A stretch of 64,000 nt of DNA from Calvatia gigantea (GCA_025093985.1 JACAAK010000002.1:2914001-2978000), one strand, 5' to 3'; counted from the first letter of the stretch, positions 24,439 through 37,058 are shown. The notes: generated by a model not told the origin, from the sequence alone. Numbers and translations: made by a program.

Positions 24439-27333
24439 TCAGAGTAACCGCCTTGCGACTTCCTTCCAAATAGCGACAGGATTATTTACCCTGCAGCGAC
24501 GAAGGGTGAGTATTTTTGAGATGGACAGTGTTAAATGTGGTGACGCACAACTCCAATGTCAGCGGTAGGTTCAGATCTGCTGGGTGGTCTTGCCATTCTG
24601 CAGTCCCAGAAGTGAGGAATTGTACAGCACCAGCAGAAGAGAAGCCTTACCCTCGGGTTGAGTTGGATCGTCAATACCGTATCCAAGCCTCCAAGTAATA
24701 CCTAATATACCATTGGCCAGCCTATCCGATACCTGCGTTTAATCCACAGGATTGACTAGGTCAAGAGCTATCGACTCACAAATCCGGTGGTGCCAGCGGA
24801 TCACTTTTGAGTTGAGTGGACTGCAAGACACAAAAAATGAGCCCGGAATGTTTGTGATAACTGACAGGTTTTCACCTTCACTTCGGTGTCCATCGTTGAA
24901 AAGTCGGAGGACCGGCCCCCAACTGTTCCACAATACTGTTGTCGAAACTTGTTCTACCACCTATCACAACTGTTTTCGAACCCTCGAGCTTGGACATAGT
25001 AACCTATTGCAATCGCCATACTTGGTATCATTGCGACTACGGTGAGGACGGAGATGGCTGCATACACTGAAGAGCGCACAGGCACTTGCGCATCTACCAT
25101 TGCTCACGATCACGACCTTTTTTGTGTCAAAGTGAGGCTCCGACGGCAGAGTCGAGGGCTGTCCCTCGGGTTGACACTCCTGTCCTAACCTGGGCATACA
25201 TGTGCATTTGCTGAAGAAGGCAAAAAGAGAAGTGTACTTACTCTTGACTAAAGAAGTCGTCCTTTCCATTGATCACTTTGTGAACGGGAGGTTGGAGCCA
25301 ATCCGTGCCAAGAGGGAAAAGGCTGTGTTTCGCGCCTCGTCAATGCTGAGGAGAATAAAGCAGGAAGCCGATAGGATCACGGTTATCGCTGATGATCTTC
25401 TTAACGATTTGTTGGGCAAGAGGGCCAGCACGGGCTGCTGTGTTCAGACCAGCCTGAGGATCAGTGCTCGGCTTTGGACCCGCAATCTAAAGAAGTTAAG
25501 CTGATGGTTCGGAAAAGTTTCTTCCATCAGACAACATACTATGCGGTGTAACCACTAAACGAAGAACGACACCCTAAATTTGCAATAAAACGGTAGGATG
25601 ATATAGAACTTACGGCTGCCGCGCAAACGAACCCGCCCCCGTTGTTTGTCTGTCCAAGGTTCAGTTGAATACACCCTACGTCCAAACCGTCTAGGTACAT
25701 ACCACATCTACTATGAGCCGGGTGGCCCCAGCGGACCTGAGTTCAAGTAACCCTTGAAGGAGTGTGCTCAGAAAGCCATAAAAGTCGGAACCCGAGAAAC
25801 TCCCAAGCGCGAGCACACCGGTGATGCCATCGTCGAGCATATGAAACTGGGCAACGCCACTGCTTCCGGATATTGGATTTCTGGGTGTCAGTTCAGGTGG
25901 GAGGGCAACGTTGGAAAGCGGACTAGTGTCGAGGATGACGTCCATGGCATGTTTTTGCGCTTCACCCGGAGGAACAGGAGCTTGTTGTTGGAACTTGATG
26001 AGAGGCTTCTCATCGGCGGAGGGAGCAGAAGCAGAAGCGGGGGCGGAAGCAAATATATCGATACCATTCGTACCAGGCACGGCTTGGCAGTTGTTCGCGA
26101 GCAGAGATGCTGTATCCGTGAATGGTGCGGTACCCATGAAACGGGATCTGTACGGCAACTAACAAGCTATAATTAGTATTTTAAGCGAGAGGAGTTGGGA
26201 AGACCGACCCGGATTGTCTCAAGGGCCCTACTTCCCGTCCGCTGAATAGTCAGCCTGACCTCATCACCCAGGGGGAGCGCTTGCGATGCAAAACTGCCCA
26301 ACTGGTAGGTCCAACTGGAATCAGCTCGGTAGCTGGAAAAGAATCTGTCGATAACAAACAGTTGAGTGAACGGCTGAGACGGGATATTCTTTGTCCGTAC
26401 GCGTTTTGCCGGGTACCAAGGGCCTGAAAACCGCCGGTTATTTTGGCATTGGCATCCACCGCGACATTAGGAGGGAGGCCATTGATCAGAATGACTTTGG
26501 CACCGGAAAGCTAGTGCAACATTAACAATGGTCTCGTGCAAGTCTCTGGCAAAATTGGACCGTACGGAAGCCAATTGGCCTTTCAACTTTCCTGGAAGTG
26601 CATTTTGCCAAAAGTCGATTTGATCAGGAAATTCAGCAGAAGCGACAGCGAAGGCCTCAGGTGCGATATGAACATCTTGCCTTCCAGAAGGGTTCGTCAG
26701 TAGGACCAGTGGAATAGGAAGGTAGTTGGCGAAAAGAGTTAGAGAAGTGGTCTAAATTGGCGGATCTCGTCCGAGATCGAAAGAGAGACCATACCATCCT
26801 GCGCAGAAGTCAGAAGCGAAAACTTACAGAGCTGCAGGCGATTGTAACTTGGGACTCACATAACAGTCATTAATCTAAACACAATGGCCGTCGTTTAGTC
26901 TTTTCAAAGTGCGAGAGAGATCAATATGGAGATCGTAGTCGGAGCGGTACCTCTCCTTGCTGATTCTTGCGAGGTCCGCATAAATGTCCTCATGAACATC
27001 CTGGGCAAATGGCTGTGGTGCTCTAATCTGGTAATTAACTGAAGTATGGAATGCCAAATGTCTTGCTAATGGCCTCAAGGATCTTAAAATAGCGACATGG
27101 TTAGCGAACTAAAGAAGGAAGATCGTGGAACATGTGCATACATTGGACTTTAATGTTTCATTCACTTTGATTGAGCTGAAGCAATCCCTTACAGCTTTTG
27201 GTGGGTCCTATTTCTGTCTACCGATGGCCGAACAAGGGTCTGGCCTTCGTCCGGCATAGAGGCCTGACCCTGTTACTCCGATATTGAGAGCAGCCAGAAT
27301 GACTACTAGAGGTCGAAGAATGGGAGTGAACAT
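24439..27333 (-). pseudogene. Broken S41-family (CPAF-like) secreted protease paralogue
   Basis: Tandem relative of the intact gene at 28010-30850, with the same exon order and recognisable protein throughout: signal-like start MFTPILRPLVVILAALNIGV (27333), YRSRFMGTAPFTDTASLLANNCQAVPGTNGID, GVLALGSFSGSDFYGFLSTLLQGLLELRSAGA and VVIVSNGRCASACALFS around the expected catalytic Ser. Compared with the intact copy, conserved Trp codons are stops at 27210-27208 (TAG), 26877-26875 (TAG) and 25342-25340 (TGA). There is one extra base near 27056-27064, one base missing near 24931-24958, and the aligned acceptor AG before the NYLPIP exon is absent. It cannot encode the full enzyme as written. Confidence 0.85.
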
Positions 27334-28009
27334 CAATAGCCCCAGACACAGCTGGTTGAGTCGTCCATGCCATGTCCTTTTGACCTCCTCCGTGCTCTCA
27401 AACTGGTGGAAGGACATTTAACGCCGTATCTCTTGGCATCGTCTGACAAATGGCTTTTCTGTACCTCATACACACATGGCCTGACAGATGGGGACTCTAA
27501 GGCCTCAGAACGTCGGACGAAATTTCCTGAAAAAAAAGGTGTGATCGCAAGGACGTCACATGAAGTGTAGATTGACCCTTTTAGATGATACGGTGTTGGC
27601 CCTGGCCAAATGTAAAGATTGTGCTTTAACTCGACCGCGTTGTCGAAAAGGGAACGATTTGGTGTTGTGGTAGGGTGGGGAGCGGGAAGAAAATCGGCGG
27701 GATGACAGAGCTTCATGTTTCTGCTCGATGTCCGGGCTGCTCTCTCAGAAGAACCTATCTCTTGGAAAGCGGCATTCGACGATCCTGCCAAACCAGCTCC
27801 TGTCTACACATGGCAGCACCGGAGGGAATATGTCAGCCAACAAAAGTGGACACACATACTGATCTGTCGACTCTGGCATCAAGCCTGAGGCAAGCCAGGA
27901 ACTGACTACTTGATGATTCGATGGGATTGGAGTTTGTGCGATATAATCGCATAACCGCCGTGTTGTCATATCATATCGTACATTCATATTCATAGACACT
28001 TGGATGACA
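27334..28009. other. Spacer between the S41 tandem copies
   Basis: 676 bp that would hold the broken copy's promoter and the intact copy's 3' end. A long minus-strand frame (27333-27791) has no protein-like content. Nothing further is supported. Confidence 0.5.
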
Positions 28010-30850
28010 TCAAAGTAAACGGGCTACAACCTCTTTCCAGATCTCGACAGGTTTGTTAACGCTGCGCAGGGGATCAATACGCACATAATAGCGAGAGTGA
28101 ATGGAACGTACATTTCAGGGGTTAATGGCAAGTTGAGGTTGGCTGGATGATCTTGCCACTCTGGAAACGAGATGTAAGTTTGAAAGTGGCCGTTTCTTTA
28201 TCAGCGGACTTACCTTCGGGTTGAGTTGGGTCGTCAATGCCAAATCCGAGCCTCCATGTAATACCCTGTACTCCGTTGACGAGCCTGACAGAAGCGATTT
28301 GATTGCGTAACATGGAGGAGGTGATAAAGTCACTCACAAATCTGGTGGTGCTAGTGGGTCAGCTTTAAGTTGCGCCGTCTTTGTTTATGGTGTTTTAGCT
28401 GAATTTCAAAGTGTTCAGTAAAAAATGACGAACTTTTATTTCCGTATCAATTGTCGAGAAATCAGTGGATTGTCCTCCAACTGTCCCACAATATTCTTGC
28501 TGAACACCTTTCCTGCCACCGAGGACCACGGTCTTAGATCCTTCCTCCTTTGCCATGGTGATCTATAAACAGGGTTGAGAACGTCCGGGTAACTCCTAAG
28601 AAAAACGACGGACACTAAACAGAGAACAGGAACTGGCACATCTGCCATTGTTGACAACGACCACTTTCTTGGGGTCAAACAAAGCCTCGGAGGGAGGCGT
28701 GCTTGGGAAACCCTCAGGCTGACATTCTTGACCAAGTCTAGAAAAGATACTTAATAAATCATAGACGGGGGGGACGACAGCGGACGTACTGCTGACTGAA
28801 CGCATCTTTATGCCCGTTGATGACTTTGTCAACTGGGGGAACAAGCCAATTTACATTAGCCGCAAAGAAGTTGTCGTCTGCGTCCCTCCACTGCTGAGGG
28901 TTGTAAAGCAGCTGTAAGTTAGGATCAAGGTTCTTTGTGATGATTTGTTCAACAATTTGTCGAGCAAGAGGGCCATCGCGAGCGGTAGTGTTCAAACCCG
29001 CTTGAGGAACTGTGGAGGTTTTTGGTCCGACAATCTGATACACTGGTAAGGTGAAGAAAAGGGTTAGTGGCAGATGAACTTACAATGCGGTGCAACCACT
29101 GGAAAAGCGCGACCATCAATCTCCAGGCTCAACGAGACAGAAAATCACTTACGTGGGCAGCACAAATAAATCCGCCCCCATTATTTGACTGCGATATAGG
29201 ATGATTCAACTAGACCATGCACAGGTGGAATGGGACAAAGCAAACATACCACGTCGACTACCAACTGGGTTGCACCTAGGGATCTGAGGTTTAACAAACC
29301 TTGAAGGAGACTGTTGAGGAAAGCCTCGAAATCTCCATCAGAGAAGCTTCCAAGGGCCAATACACCAGTCTTTTTATCATCCAACAGGAAGAATTGCGCA
29401 GCATTACGACTGCCGTTGACAGGGCTTGGAGGGGTCAAAGGTGGGGGCAGTACAACGTCGGAAAGTGGTGTCGTATCAAGGATGACGTTCACGCGGCGCT
29501 TACGAGCATCTTCAACAGAGAGGGGTGGTTGTTGTTGGAAATGCGCAACAGGCTTCTCAGCGGGTGGCACACGGGCTGCACTGGGGGCATTGAGATCTAT
29601 TCCGTTTGTTCCAGGAACAGCTAGACAGTTGTTGGCTAGAAGAGATGCCGTGTCCGTGAAGTTCTTTGCTCCCATAAATCGGGACCTATAGGGTAGCTAC
29701 AGAGGACTTAATTTGAGTCACAAGCTGGGTTGAGAAGGCACTTACAACGATAGTATCAGTTGTCGAACTACCTGTACGTTGGATTCTCATAACAACTTGA
29801 TCGTCCAATGGTAATGATTGCTGCGCAAAATTGCCCATTAGGTAGGTCCAGCTAGGAGCTCCGGCCACGTAGCTCGAAAAGAATCTGCAGAATGTTATTA
29901 AATTATCCCGTCCAGCACTGTAATCATCCCGTGACGAACGTATTTTGGCGAGTCCCAAGACCTTGGAAGCTCCCGGTGATTTGGGCATTGGCATCAACTG
30001 CGACATTAGGATCCCTGCCATTGATGGTGAGAACCTTTGCACCCGAAAGCTGCGTCAAATTATTAGCATGACATGTGCCGGACAGGCGAGTGGAGATGTA
30101 CAAACCGACGCCAGTTGACCCTTCAGCTTTCCTTGAAGCGCATTTTGCCAAACTTCGATTTGATCGGGGAATTCGGCAGAAGCGACTGTAAAGGCCTCGG
30201 GCGCAATATGAACAGCTTGCTTTCCAGAAGAGTCGGTTAATAAAACAAGTGGTATGGGAAGGTAGTTGACGAAGAGCGCTATGGAAGGAGGTTAGCGGAG
30301 GCCTCTAGTTCCGAACTGCATAACGTACAATCCTGGGAGAACGAGAATTAGGATTATCTGGGAGGGTAAATATTTATCGGCTCACATAACAACGATTAAT
30401 CCAAACACAATGCCCATCATTGAGCCTTTTAAAGGTACGGGAAAGGTCAATGTGCATATCATAGTCAGAGTGATAATGCTGTTTGGTGATTCTTGCCAGG
30501 TCGGCGAACAGGTCCTCATGAACGGCTGAAGTAAACGGTTCCGGTGCCCGAATTTGATAGTTCACAGAAGTGTGGAAGGCCAGACTCTTGCTGATAACAC
30601 CGAGGATCTGGTGAAAAACTCGGTCATTAGAACTCCAAACAAATAATGTGAGCAATCCACAAACATTGGCCTTGAGAGTCTCATTGACTTTGATAGAGGT
30701 GAAACAATCCCTGACAGCCTCTGGGGAAACCCATTTCTGCCCACCGATAGCAGCACAGGGATCCGCGGCGCGGGAGATTACAGAGGCATTCCCGCCAGTT
30801 CCCACCGCGACTAGAGCCGCCAACAACGCAAAACTCTTGAATTTCACCAT
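28010..30850 (-). CDS. Secreted S41-family (CPAF-like) serine protease
   Basis: Fungal peptidase S41-type protein with a signal peptide (MVKFKSFALLAALVAVGTGG). About 15 small exons can be followed in frame. Exon 1 is 30850-30665 (ADPCAAIGGQKWVSPEAVRDCF), exon 2 30607-30386 (LAFHTSVNYQIRAPEPF, DLSRTFKRLNDGHCVWINRCY) and exon 3 only 4 nt (30332-30329). Then come LFVNYLPIPLVLLTDSSG, YRSRFMGAKNFTDTASLLANN, VVDVSNNGGGFICAAHWLHRI and the probable nucleophile region KKVVVVNNGRCASSCSLFS. The C-terminus is KPVEIWKEVVARLL. It presumably degrades extracellular protein; some relatives process peptides in RiPP clusters, but no such cluster is visible here. The 57-bp first intron is in-frame. Confidence 0.85.
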
Positions 30851-31719
30851 TGTTGAGGTTCACACGATACCAGAAGGACAACTCTTGACAGCAAGGTCAG
30901 ACGGATCCAAGACTGGAGAAAGGGCGTCAACCTCAGGAAGGACTCCCATGCTCATATATAGGGTCGCTAATATCCATCCTTGTGAAGATTTGGCCAGAAA
31001 ATCAAGTTCATGAACATGTTAATTCGCACTTCTCTGTTTGCCGGTTTATTTTTAGTTCCTTGGCATATGGGCCAGCGTGGTCGCTTACCTATGGAGCTGG
31101 TTCGGAGGAACGGCGTGGCAATACGCAGACGGACAATGGGGTGTTTATTAATTATGTCGGCCCAGCAAACAAACCGAGCAATTAGTCAGTGAGCGATAGG
31201 TGGTCGAACTTGTGGCAAGAAACCTGCCGTATGGCACGATGCACTGTTGTGGTGGTCGATTGAAGATTGACATTGAGACTTTGGCGAGGATTAAGCACTC
31301 AAGGACGTTCTAATGGGCGATTCCAAATGCTGCCGAACCTCCTCAGGAACTCCAACCCAAGAGGAAGGTCTTGAGGAAGAAAAAGAAGCCGTTCGTTTGA
31401 GAGTCTCGTTCATGAATCGCATGGTGGTGAGAAAACAAGCCCGATTGGTCATCACCTGCCTGATCATGCGACAACGAACACTTTTCGCACCAAGATCCAA
31501 CTGCCTGATATCACATCTTAAGAAGGACGGTAACAAATACCAGAACGCTTTATGAAAAGGCGACGAATGGGCCCTAAAAATACATTATAGTTAAGCTTAC
31601 GATTGACACAAGAGAAACAGGTGCTGCTGTGCTCAATAAATATGAAGGGACTTCTGGAAAACCACAATGAAAGGCGAAATTTGGATGAGACGACCATGAA
31701 AGAGCCCATACATTTAACC
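30851..31719. other. Intergenic
   Basis: About 870 bp upstream of the intact S41 gene, including its promoter. Plus-strand ORFs at 31010-31555 have no recognised content. Confidence 0.5.
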
Positions 31720-34700
31720 TCATCCACGCGGCCAACCAGGAGAAGGTGTCGATGTCGGATAGCTAATTCGAGTGTTAGTTAGCTAGCAGGACTGTGGACA
31801 TGAAGATGGGGCGACAGCCTTACGGTACAGTAAGCCCACCACCTTTCTCCTTTTCAATCTGTAAAGTGAAGTGTAGGCTGCCATCACTGGAGTTCCAATC
31901 CACGGAGCACCAGTTCCTTCTCCCCATGATGTATTTTTGTTTGCGACTGGATCCATCTGGATCTGCCTCAAACAGGGGCAACTAAACATTCGTTAGCGGA
32001 TACACTGAAAACCGGAGACAGACTTGATTGTACCATAGTCTCATCAGTCTCCGTATGGTGAAGAGTTTTATGGATTTTGGTGGCAAGTTGATTAACCATA
32101 GTCAGAACTCCAAGTGGCCTAGGCATGTTGTCAAAATTAATTACTACGTTCATGTAATGGACCACCTACGGAGGCGTGTTGACGATGGCGCCTAACGAAC
32201 CTTAGTATACATTCTCGACTAGTAGAACAAACTTACTCGTCACTACATTTAACATATACCGATGGTCTGTTGAGGGGGGAATCTCTGGGTCTTTCTTCCC
32301 CTTGAATGTCTTCAATACGCCGACGGCGGCACAGTGGACATCTCCTGACAGGAATGTGATCCTTAGGCGTTGGTGCCTTGCCATAATTTGCAGTCGTTCA
32401 ATGAGCCAATTGCGTTCTTTCTGAAAAGTAAAACACCATTAGCAGCTGCGGCGAGCCGGATGTAAAAGATTAACCTTATGAGAACGGGCCGTCCAGTGGT
32501 CATTAAGGTCGTCCAATAACTCCGCATCGGCATTAAATTTGTTCACGAAACCAGACAGACCAAGGCTACCGTTTTTTCCAAGGGCAACAAGGGGATTAAA
32601 CTTTGATTCTAGCGCAGCCTCCAAGAACACCATGCGAGGGTAGGCAACAGGAATTCCAACCAGAACGATAAGGTGTTCAGTACTTGGGGGCAGAGCTCGG
32701 ATTTTCCGGAAAACTTTGTCATATTCGAATGGACTGCAGACTTGTTCCTTCCGTCGTTCGGCTCTGGACAAACCAATCCGTGAGCACTAAGCCTCAAATG
32801 CTTAAATATTATTTACCTGCAGTCCAAAAGCAGGAGTGAAGTCTGAGGCCCCATATTCACCAAGAATGAGTGAGAGGGTAAGCGAATATATGGTCCCGTT
32901 TGTCCAAAAATTAGGGATTGATAAACATGTTTCCCGGGGGCATCGCTTAACCCGTCGACGTCCGCTATACTGGGTTGATGAAGTGCGCAAAGGTGCTTTG
33001 TCGGAGAACTCACGATTAATGAAACACTGGAAGAGCAGGAAGAAAAAGTAACCGCGAGACCCAATACTATACACGCTATTGGCACAGGCAGCCTTTTCCG
33101 GGAATGATTGATGACTTACTGCCGAAAAACGGGTGCTTGTTGCATGTCGTCGGGATCTAAAACGGTATGAGCGAGAAGTACGACCCCTTAAGTGCGATGT
33201 CCTACAGCTCCCAAAGCCGTCAATCTTCAATTTCGCAATTGGTTAGGTGTGCAAAACTTCAGGGGGTGAGAGTGCATACCAGATCTACAGGAAAACATCA
33301 GGTGTGCCTATTTATGGACCAAAGATGGAGGCATACCGTGATCGTCTGTGCATCGACGGGTGAGCGTAATCAGTATGAAAAAAAAGTCAGCCAAAACGGC
33401 ATCAACGCACCACACATATTAATCATTGGACTAAAAGGAAAGTAAGACAGTCGACTTGTCTAGAAAGGGAAAGCAAAAGGCACTGACATGGAACTATTAG
33501 CCCTGGCGAACGCACCCCGCCGGAAAGACTGGCAATAATGATTGAAGAGGAACCTATCGACACAATATTTAATTTCCTCCGTGAGTGGGTACTGTTTTCT
33601 ATGTTCAGGCTTCATTTTTGACACCCAATCCTGCATTTCAGGCTCGCGGAGCAAGCTGTCGCAATATAATTGATCACCACCGCCAACAAGCGCATGAAAC
33701 GGCGTTTCCGCATGCTTGTTTAAAAGATCTACCCAAACAGGGTCATAGCCGCTCTTAAAGCCTGGTCCTCTGAAGTCATCTGGGTTGATGCCGGCAGAGA
33801 ACCCGTTGCACTGATGATGGGACTCATATTGAACATCTGAGGATTATCTCCGAATGATAAGATCAACTCACGGAGTACGCGGCCCAACGCATGTTCTGGG
33901 TTCGGCCAGGGACATAGAAATTAAGAACCTGACCGTTGTTGATCCGGTATGTGATTTCCATTTCATGGCTGGATAGTGGAATTTTTATCAAGAACCGCCA
34001 GAAGGTGAAAGTGCTGAAAGAATACGCATATACTTCAGTTCCAAGAGCTACGCGTGGTCATTGTAACCACTCACCCGCTAGGACTTGCGTAAACCCATAT
34101 TTCCTGTCCGTACGAGTCTTCCCGGCTAGCATTGGGCCCTGGGGGTTGTGTGATTGTGCTGCTGGTGGAGGCGGAGGAGCTTATAGGTGAGCCTGGCAAT
34201 ATGGTCGGATGAGGGTCGGCAGGATGCGGTCCCAGATCCAATGATAAGGCAGGTTGACGATGGCCGTTCTCGCTTTGGTGGTTGGAGGTTGAACTTTGAA
34301 CCGAGTAAGGTGCGTGATCTCCACTCGCTTGTGCGCGAAGGCTTGAGGGGGTCTGCTTGTCAGGATCCCATTCATACCTGAGCTTCGGATGTGGTTGGTA
34401 AATGGATCCTGAATCAGCTGTAACGATGAGCGCGGCTCCATGCCATATACCCTGCGGGTCAATTGTGTCATATCTATAGTAATAGGTGTGATGAGGTGTT
34501 CGTGCATCTCAAGGGAGAAAAAGTTACTTCAATAACGGCCCGCACATAAACTGTGATGGTCGGATTCAACGTTCACCACTGCAAGCGGAAGGTTGGGTCA
34601 TACCTGCAGATGAGGATCCATCCTTGCCACTCTGAGCCGTTGGGAGCGTTCGACAGCATTGAGGTGAGTAAGTTGTTCGGTTGGGAATGAAGGTTGGGTA

Positions 34701-35134
34701 TGGGCTGGGAATGCCGGTTGAGTTATTGGCGGTTGCGAAAAAGGTGGGATCCCTCCCTGCGCGCCGGGCCATTGCAAAGGACCGGAGTTGTAGTGAGAAT
34801 TAGGCAGTCCGCTGGTGGGAGGTGGGTACGACGTAGGGTGTGCCGGACGCGTAGGAGGGGCATCTTTGGGAGGTGGGGGAGGCGGAAGGGGGGATGGGGG
34901 ACCTTGATGACTATAGAAACCCCCAATGAAGCTCTCTTCCATGGGCCCTACTTGTTCAACAGCACCGTAGTGTCCACGGTGTGCAGCGTAATAGTCCGAT
35001 TCCTGATCGTGAGATGAGACGGTAGGAGTGTTGGGAACGGTCCGGGTGTCATGCTGTTAGCTGTTATGGTTAGGGATGCAAGGGAAGCTGACCTTTTGTG
35101 CGCGTCTGCGAGCATGCCATCCAGCATTATCCAT
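31720..35134 (-). CDS. PhoD-like phosphatase domain protein
   Basis: Large fungal PhoD-type metallophosphatase. Start ATG 35134 (MDNAGWHARRRAQK). A Pro-rich N-terminus (PSPLPPPPPPKDAPPTRP) leads over a 23-nt microexon (FMCGPLLK) to YDTIDPQGIWHGAALIVTADSG. Then come TFTFWRFLIKIPLSSHEMEI, CNGFSAGINPDDFRGPGF, HALVGGGDQLYCDSLLREPEMQDW and the active-site block PMINMCDDHDLIDGFGS, spread over exons of 20, 9, 5 and 19 nt. Later: HIGSRGYFFFLLFQCFI, LLLLDCRAERRKEQVCSP, RITFLSGDVHCAAVGVLK (second metal site), KYIMGRRNWCSVDW. The end is uncertain: either TAA at 31822-31820 or, after a GTAAGG..ATTAG intron, TGA at 31722-31720. Substrate and location are unknown. Confidence 0.88.
33206..33430 (-). other. 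Microexon cluster coding the PhoD metal-binding motif
   Basis: Four consecutive exons of the PhoD-like gene: 33430-33411 (20 nt), 33345-33337 (9 nt), 33284-33280 (5 nt) and 33224-33206 (19 nt). Each is flanked by AG and GT and the phases fit. Together they spell PMINMCDDHDLIDGFGS, the family's active-site core. Confidence 0.8.
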
Positions 35135-35807
35135 GGTGAGTTTGGCGAGGGGGTGTGGGATGTGGGGATGGGATTGGAGATGACGGAGATCTAAATACGC
35201 CGCCTTGTTTTCGGAGGATCAAATCTGGAGTGTGGTGGCAGTGTGGTTACTCAAAAGAAGCTGAATTGAAGATGCTGCGCTAAGGTCTGTTAATCCAGGG
35301 CTTACCCACAGGCTATGCAAGGAGTTCGGGATGGTTTGTGACCAAATAGGCACGATTGTGGCCGCAGTTGTATTCGAAGGTGGAAAATAGCTGAATGTCG
35401 GCGTACGATTGTTAACCGATAGTGAACAAAACCCACAGAGCGGTGGCGGTGGTTAAAATTAAATAATGGTGTTTGAAGCCGTCGGAACGGCTCGTTGGGT
35501 GTTCGGTGTGGGATGTTGAAGCGCTGAAGACGTAATTCAACGAGATCGCCGAAGAGTTTGGCTGCAGTGGTGTCGGAGGGAGTTATCCCGGTGACGACGT
35601 CACCACACGTGGGAAGGCAAGCGGGGCAGTGCAAGTTCCCACGCAGATTTGCAAGCTGGACGCTGAGCAACCATATCCTTCGACTCAGGACTGTATATGC
35701 ACATCTTCTGGAAGCCCCGCGCCTGCTCTATTAGCCTCTAGGCTGTTTCTCTTTTTCTCTTTATTTATTCTATCTTAATTCCTTCGTACTTTCTTTCATC
35801 TACCACC
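35135..35807. promoter_or_regulatory. Divergent promoter region, PhoD-like / Pro-rich gene
   Basis: 673 bp between divergent starts. A 122-codon minus-strand frame (35670-35302) has no family features and is not called. A T-rich, ATTTATT-type stretch at 35750-35780 lies just ahead of the plus-strand start. Confidence 0.45.
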
Positions 35808-37011
35808 ATGACTGAGTACGATTACTCTGAAGAAGCCTACCAGAAATACCTTGAAAACCAGGCTCGCATAGCCCGCTGGGTTGACGATACCCAAAATTCC
35901 AGGCTTGTAGGACCCGATGTACCACCCACGCCACTCGGGGATGACGCCAACGTACCATTGCCACACAGTGAAGAGCGTAGATTTCGTCGCCGTGAGCCGT
36001 TCAAACCCTCCAAGTATCTACCCGAGCCTGGCTGTCCAGTGTACTATCCCCCACCCACACCTCCTCCAGAGCCAACAAAACATCGTTCAAAAAGGCGCTC
36101 CGGGTCAGCGTCGGCCCCTGCCACCCGGCCCCCAACACCGTTCAAATCCTCAAAAGAACTTTCTGAACCTGGTCGTTCAGACTATTACATTTCTGATTCC
36201 CCCCCTTCGAGATCTATCAAACAACCCGCAGCTAGAAAGCGTTCTATGTCGTTTTCTGTTCCCGCCACTCGTCCATCTCCCCTTGGAACTTCACCTCCTC
36301 AAAATCACAGAGGTTTTCATTCTGACGGTGTAGGCTACTTCGACCAATCCCCTCAGAATCTATCTCCCTCGCATTCCTACCCCTCATCGATGGCTTTCCC
36401 CCCTCAGCAAACAGCACAGTTGCCAACTCCTCCATACCTTGCGCATAGCTTTAGCTATCCCCTCCCTTACCAGCATTATCCTGATTACGATGCCGCTCGC
36501 CGGGCGGAACCTGTTCGATCAAACACGGCACCGGCTCATGCGTCACATTACTCCATAGACAACAAAACTTACAGCTATCCTGTACCAGGCTATTCGTACC
36601 AGCCGGAACAACCCTCTGCCTATGCCCATCAGCCTTATCCTCATTCCCAAACACCGCCACCCCAGCACCCACCCGCACAAGTCCCTATTTCTTTTCCCAA
36701 TGGAAAGACGATTTTGATGACTCCTTCCAAGTCAAATAAAATCGATTACTCAAGGGTATGGATCTGATTCCCGCCTGTTCCCGTCGTTGTACTGATAATC
36801 GATCTTCTCGCAGATTCCTGAAATGCCTCAACTGCCGTTCAATTACTATGAATCTCCCAGAAAACCGGTCCCTTTCTTGAAGCGTTTGTTCACGGGCTTC
36901 GGCAAGCACAGCGACCGCTCCTCATCTCCAAAACCTCCTGGGGCAAACAGTGCACAGACCAGTCCTATCAAAAAGACCATCAGGAGACGCAGGTCTAGTT
37001 TCCGTCTCTAA
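35808..37011 (+). CDS. Proline/tyrosine-rich unknown protein
   Basis: Not recognised as a named family. Two exons (35808-36755, 36814-37011) give 381 residues. The start MTEYDYSEEAYQKYLENQARIARWVDDT is a compact, probably helical, N-terminal motif. The middle is low-complexity with many Pro, Ser and Tyr (YYPPPTPPPEP; YPVPGYSYQPEQP). A short conserved-looking tail holds FNYYESPRKPVPFLKRLFTGFGK and a basic end, IRRRRSSFRL. The tail could bind membranes or nucleic acid, but that is inference. A direct repeat straddles the stop codon. Confidence 0.7.
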
Positions 37012-37058
37012 ACCCTCAACTGTCATTTCCGTCTCTAAAACCTTCAGCTGTCATTTCC
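37001..37058 (+). repeat. Direct repeat of about 27 bp across a stop codon
   Basis: Two near-identical units, each beginning TCCGTCTCTAAA and ending CTGTCATT, followed by a partial third unit (TCCGTGGCGTCT). The first copy contains the TAA stop of the Pro/Tyr-rich gene. Confidence 0.75.

Noticed and set aside
27333..27791. 152-codon frame between the S41 copies
   Set aside because: Overlaps the start of the broken copy and has no domain; likely chance.
24439..30850. S41 pair as part of a RiPP (ustiloxin-like) biosynthetic cluster
   Set aside because: Some such clusters contain S41-like proteases, but no precursor, DUF3328 oxidase or tyrosinase gene is present nearby.
35302..35670. 122-codon minus-strand ORF in the divergent promoter
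   Set aside because: His/Arg-rich low-information sequence with no upstream exon; fits a promoter region better.
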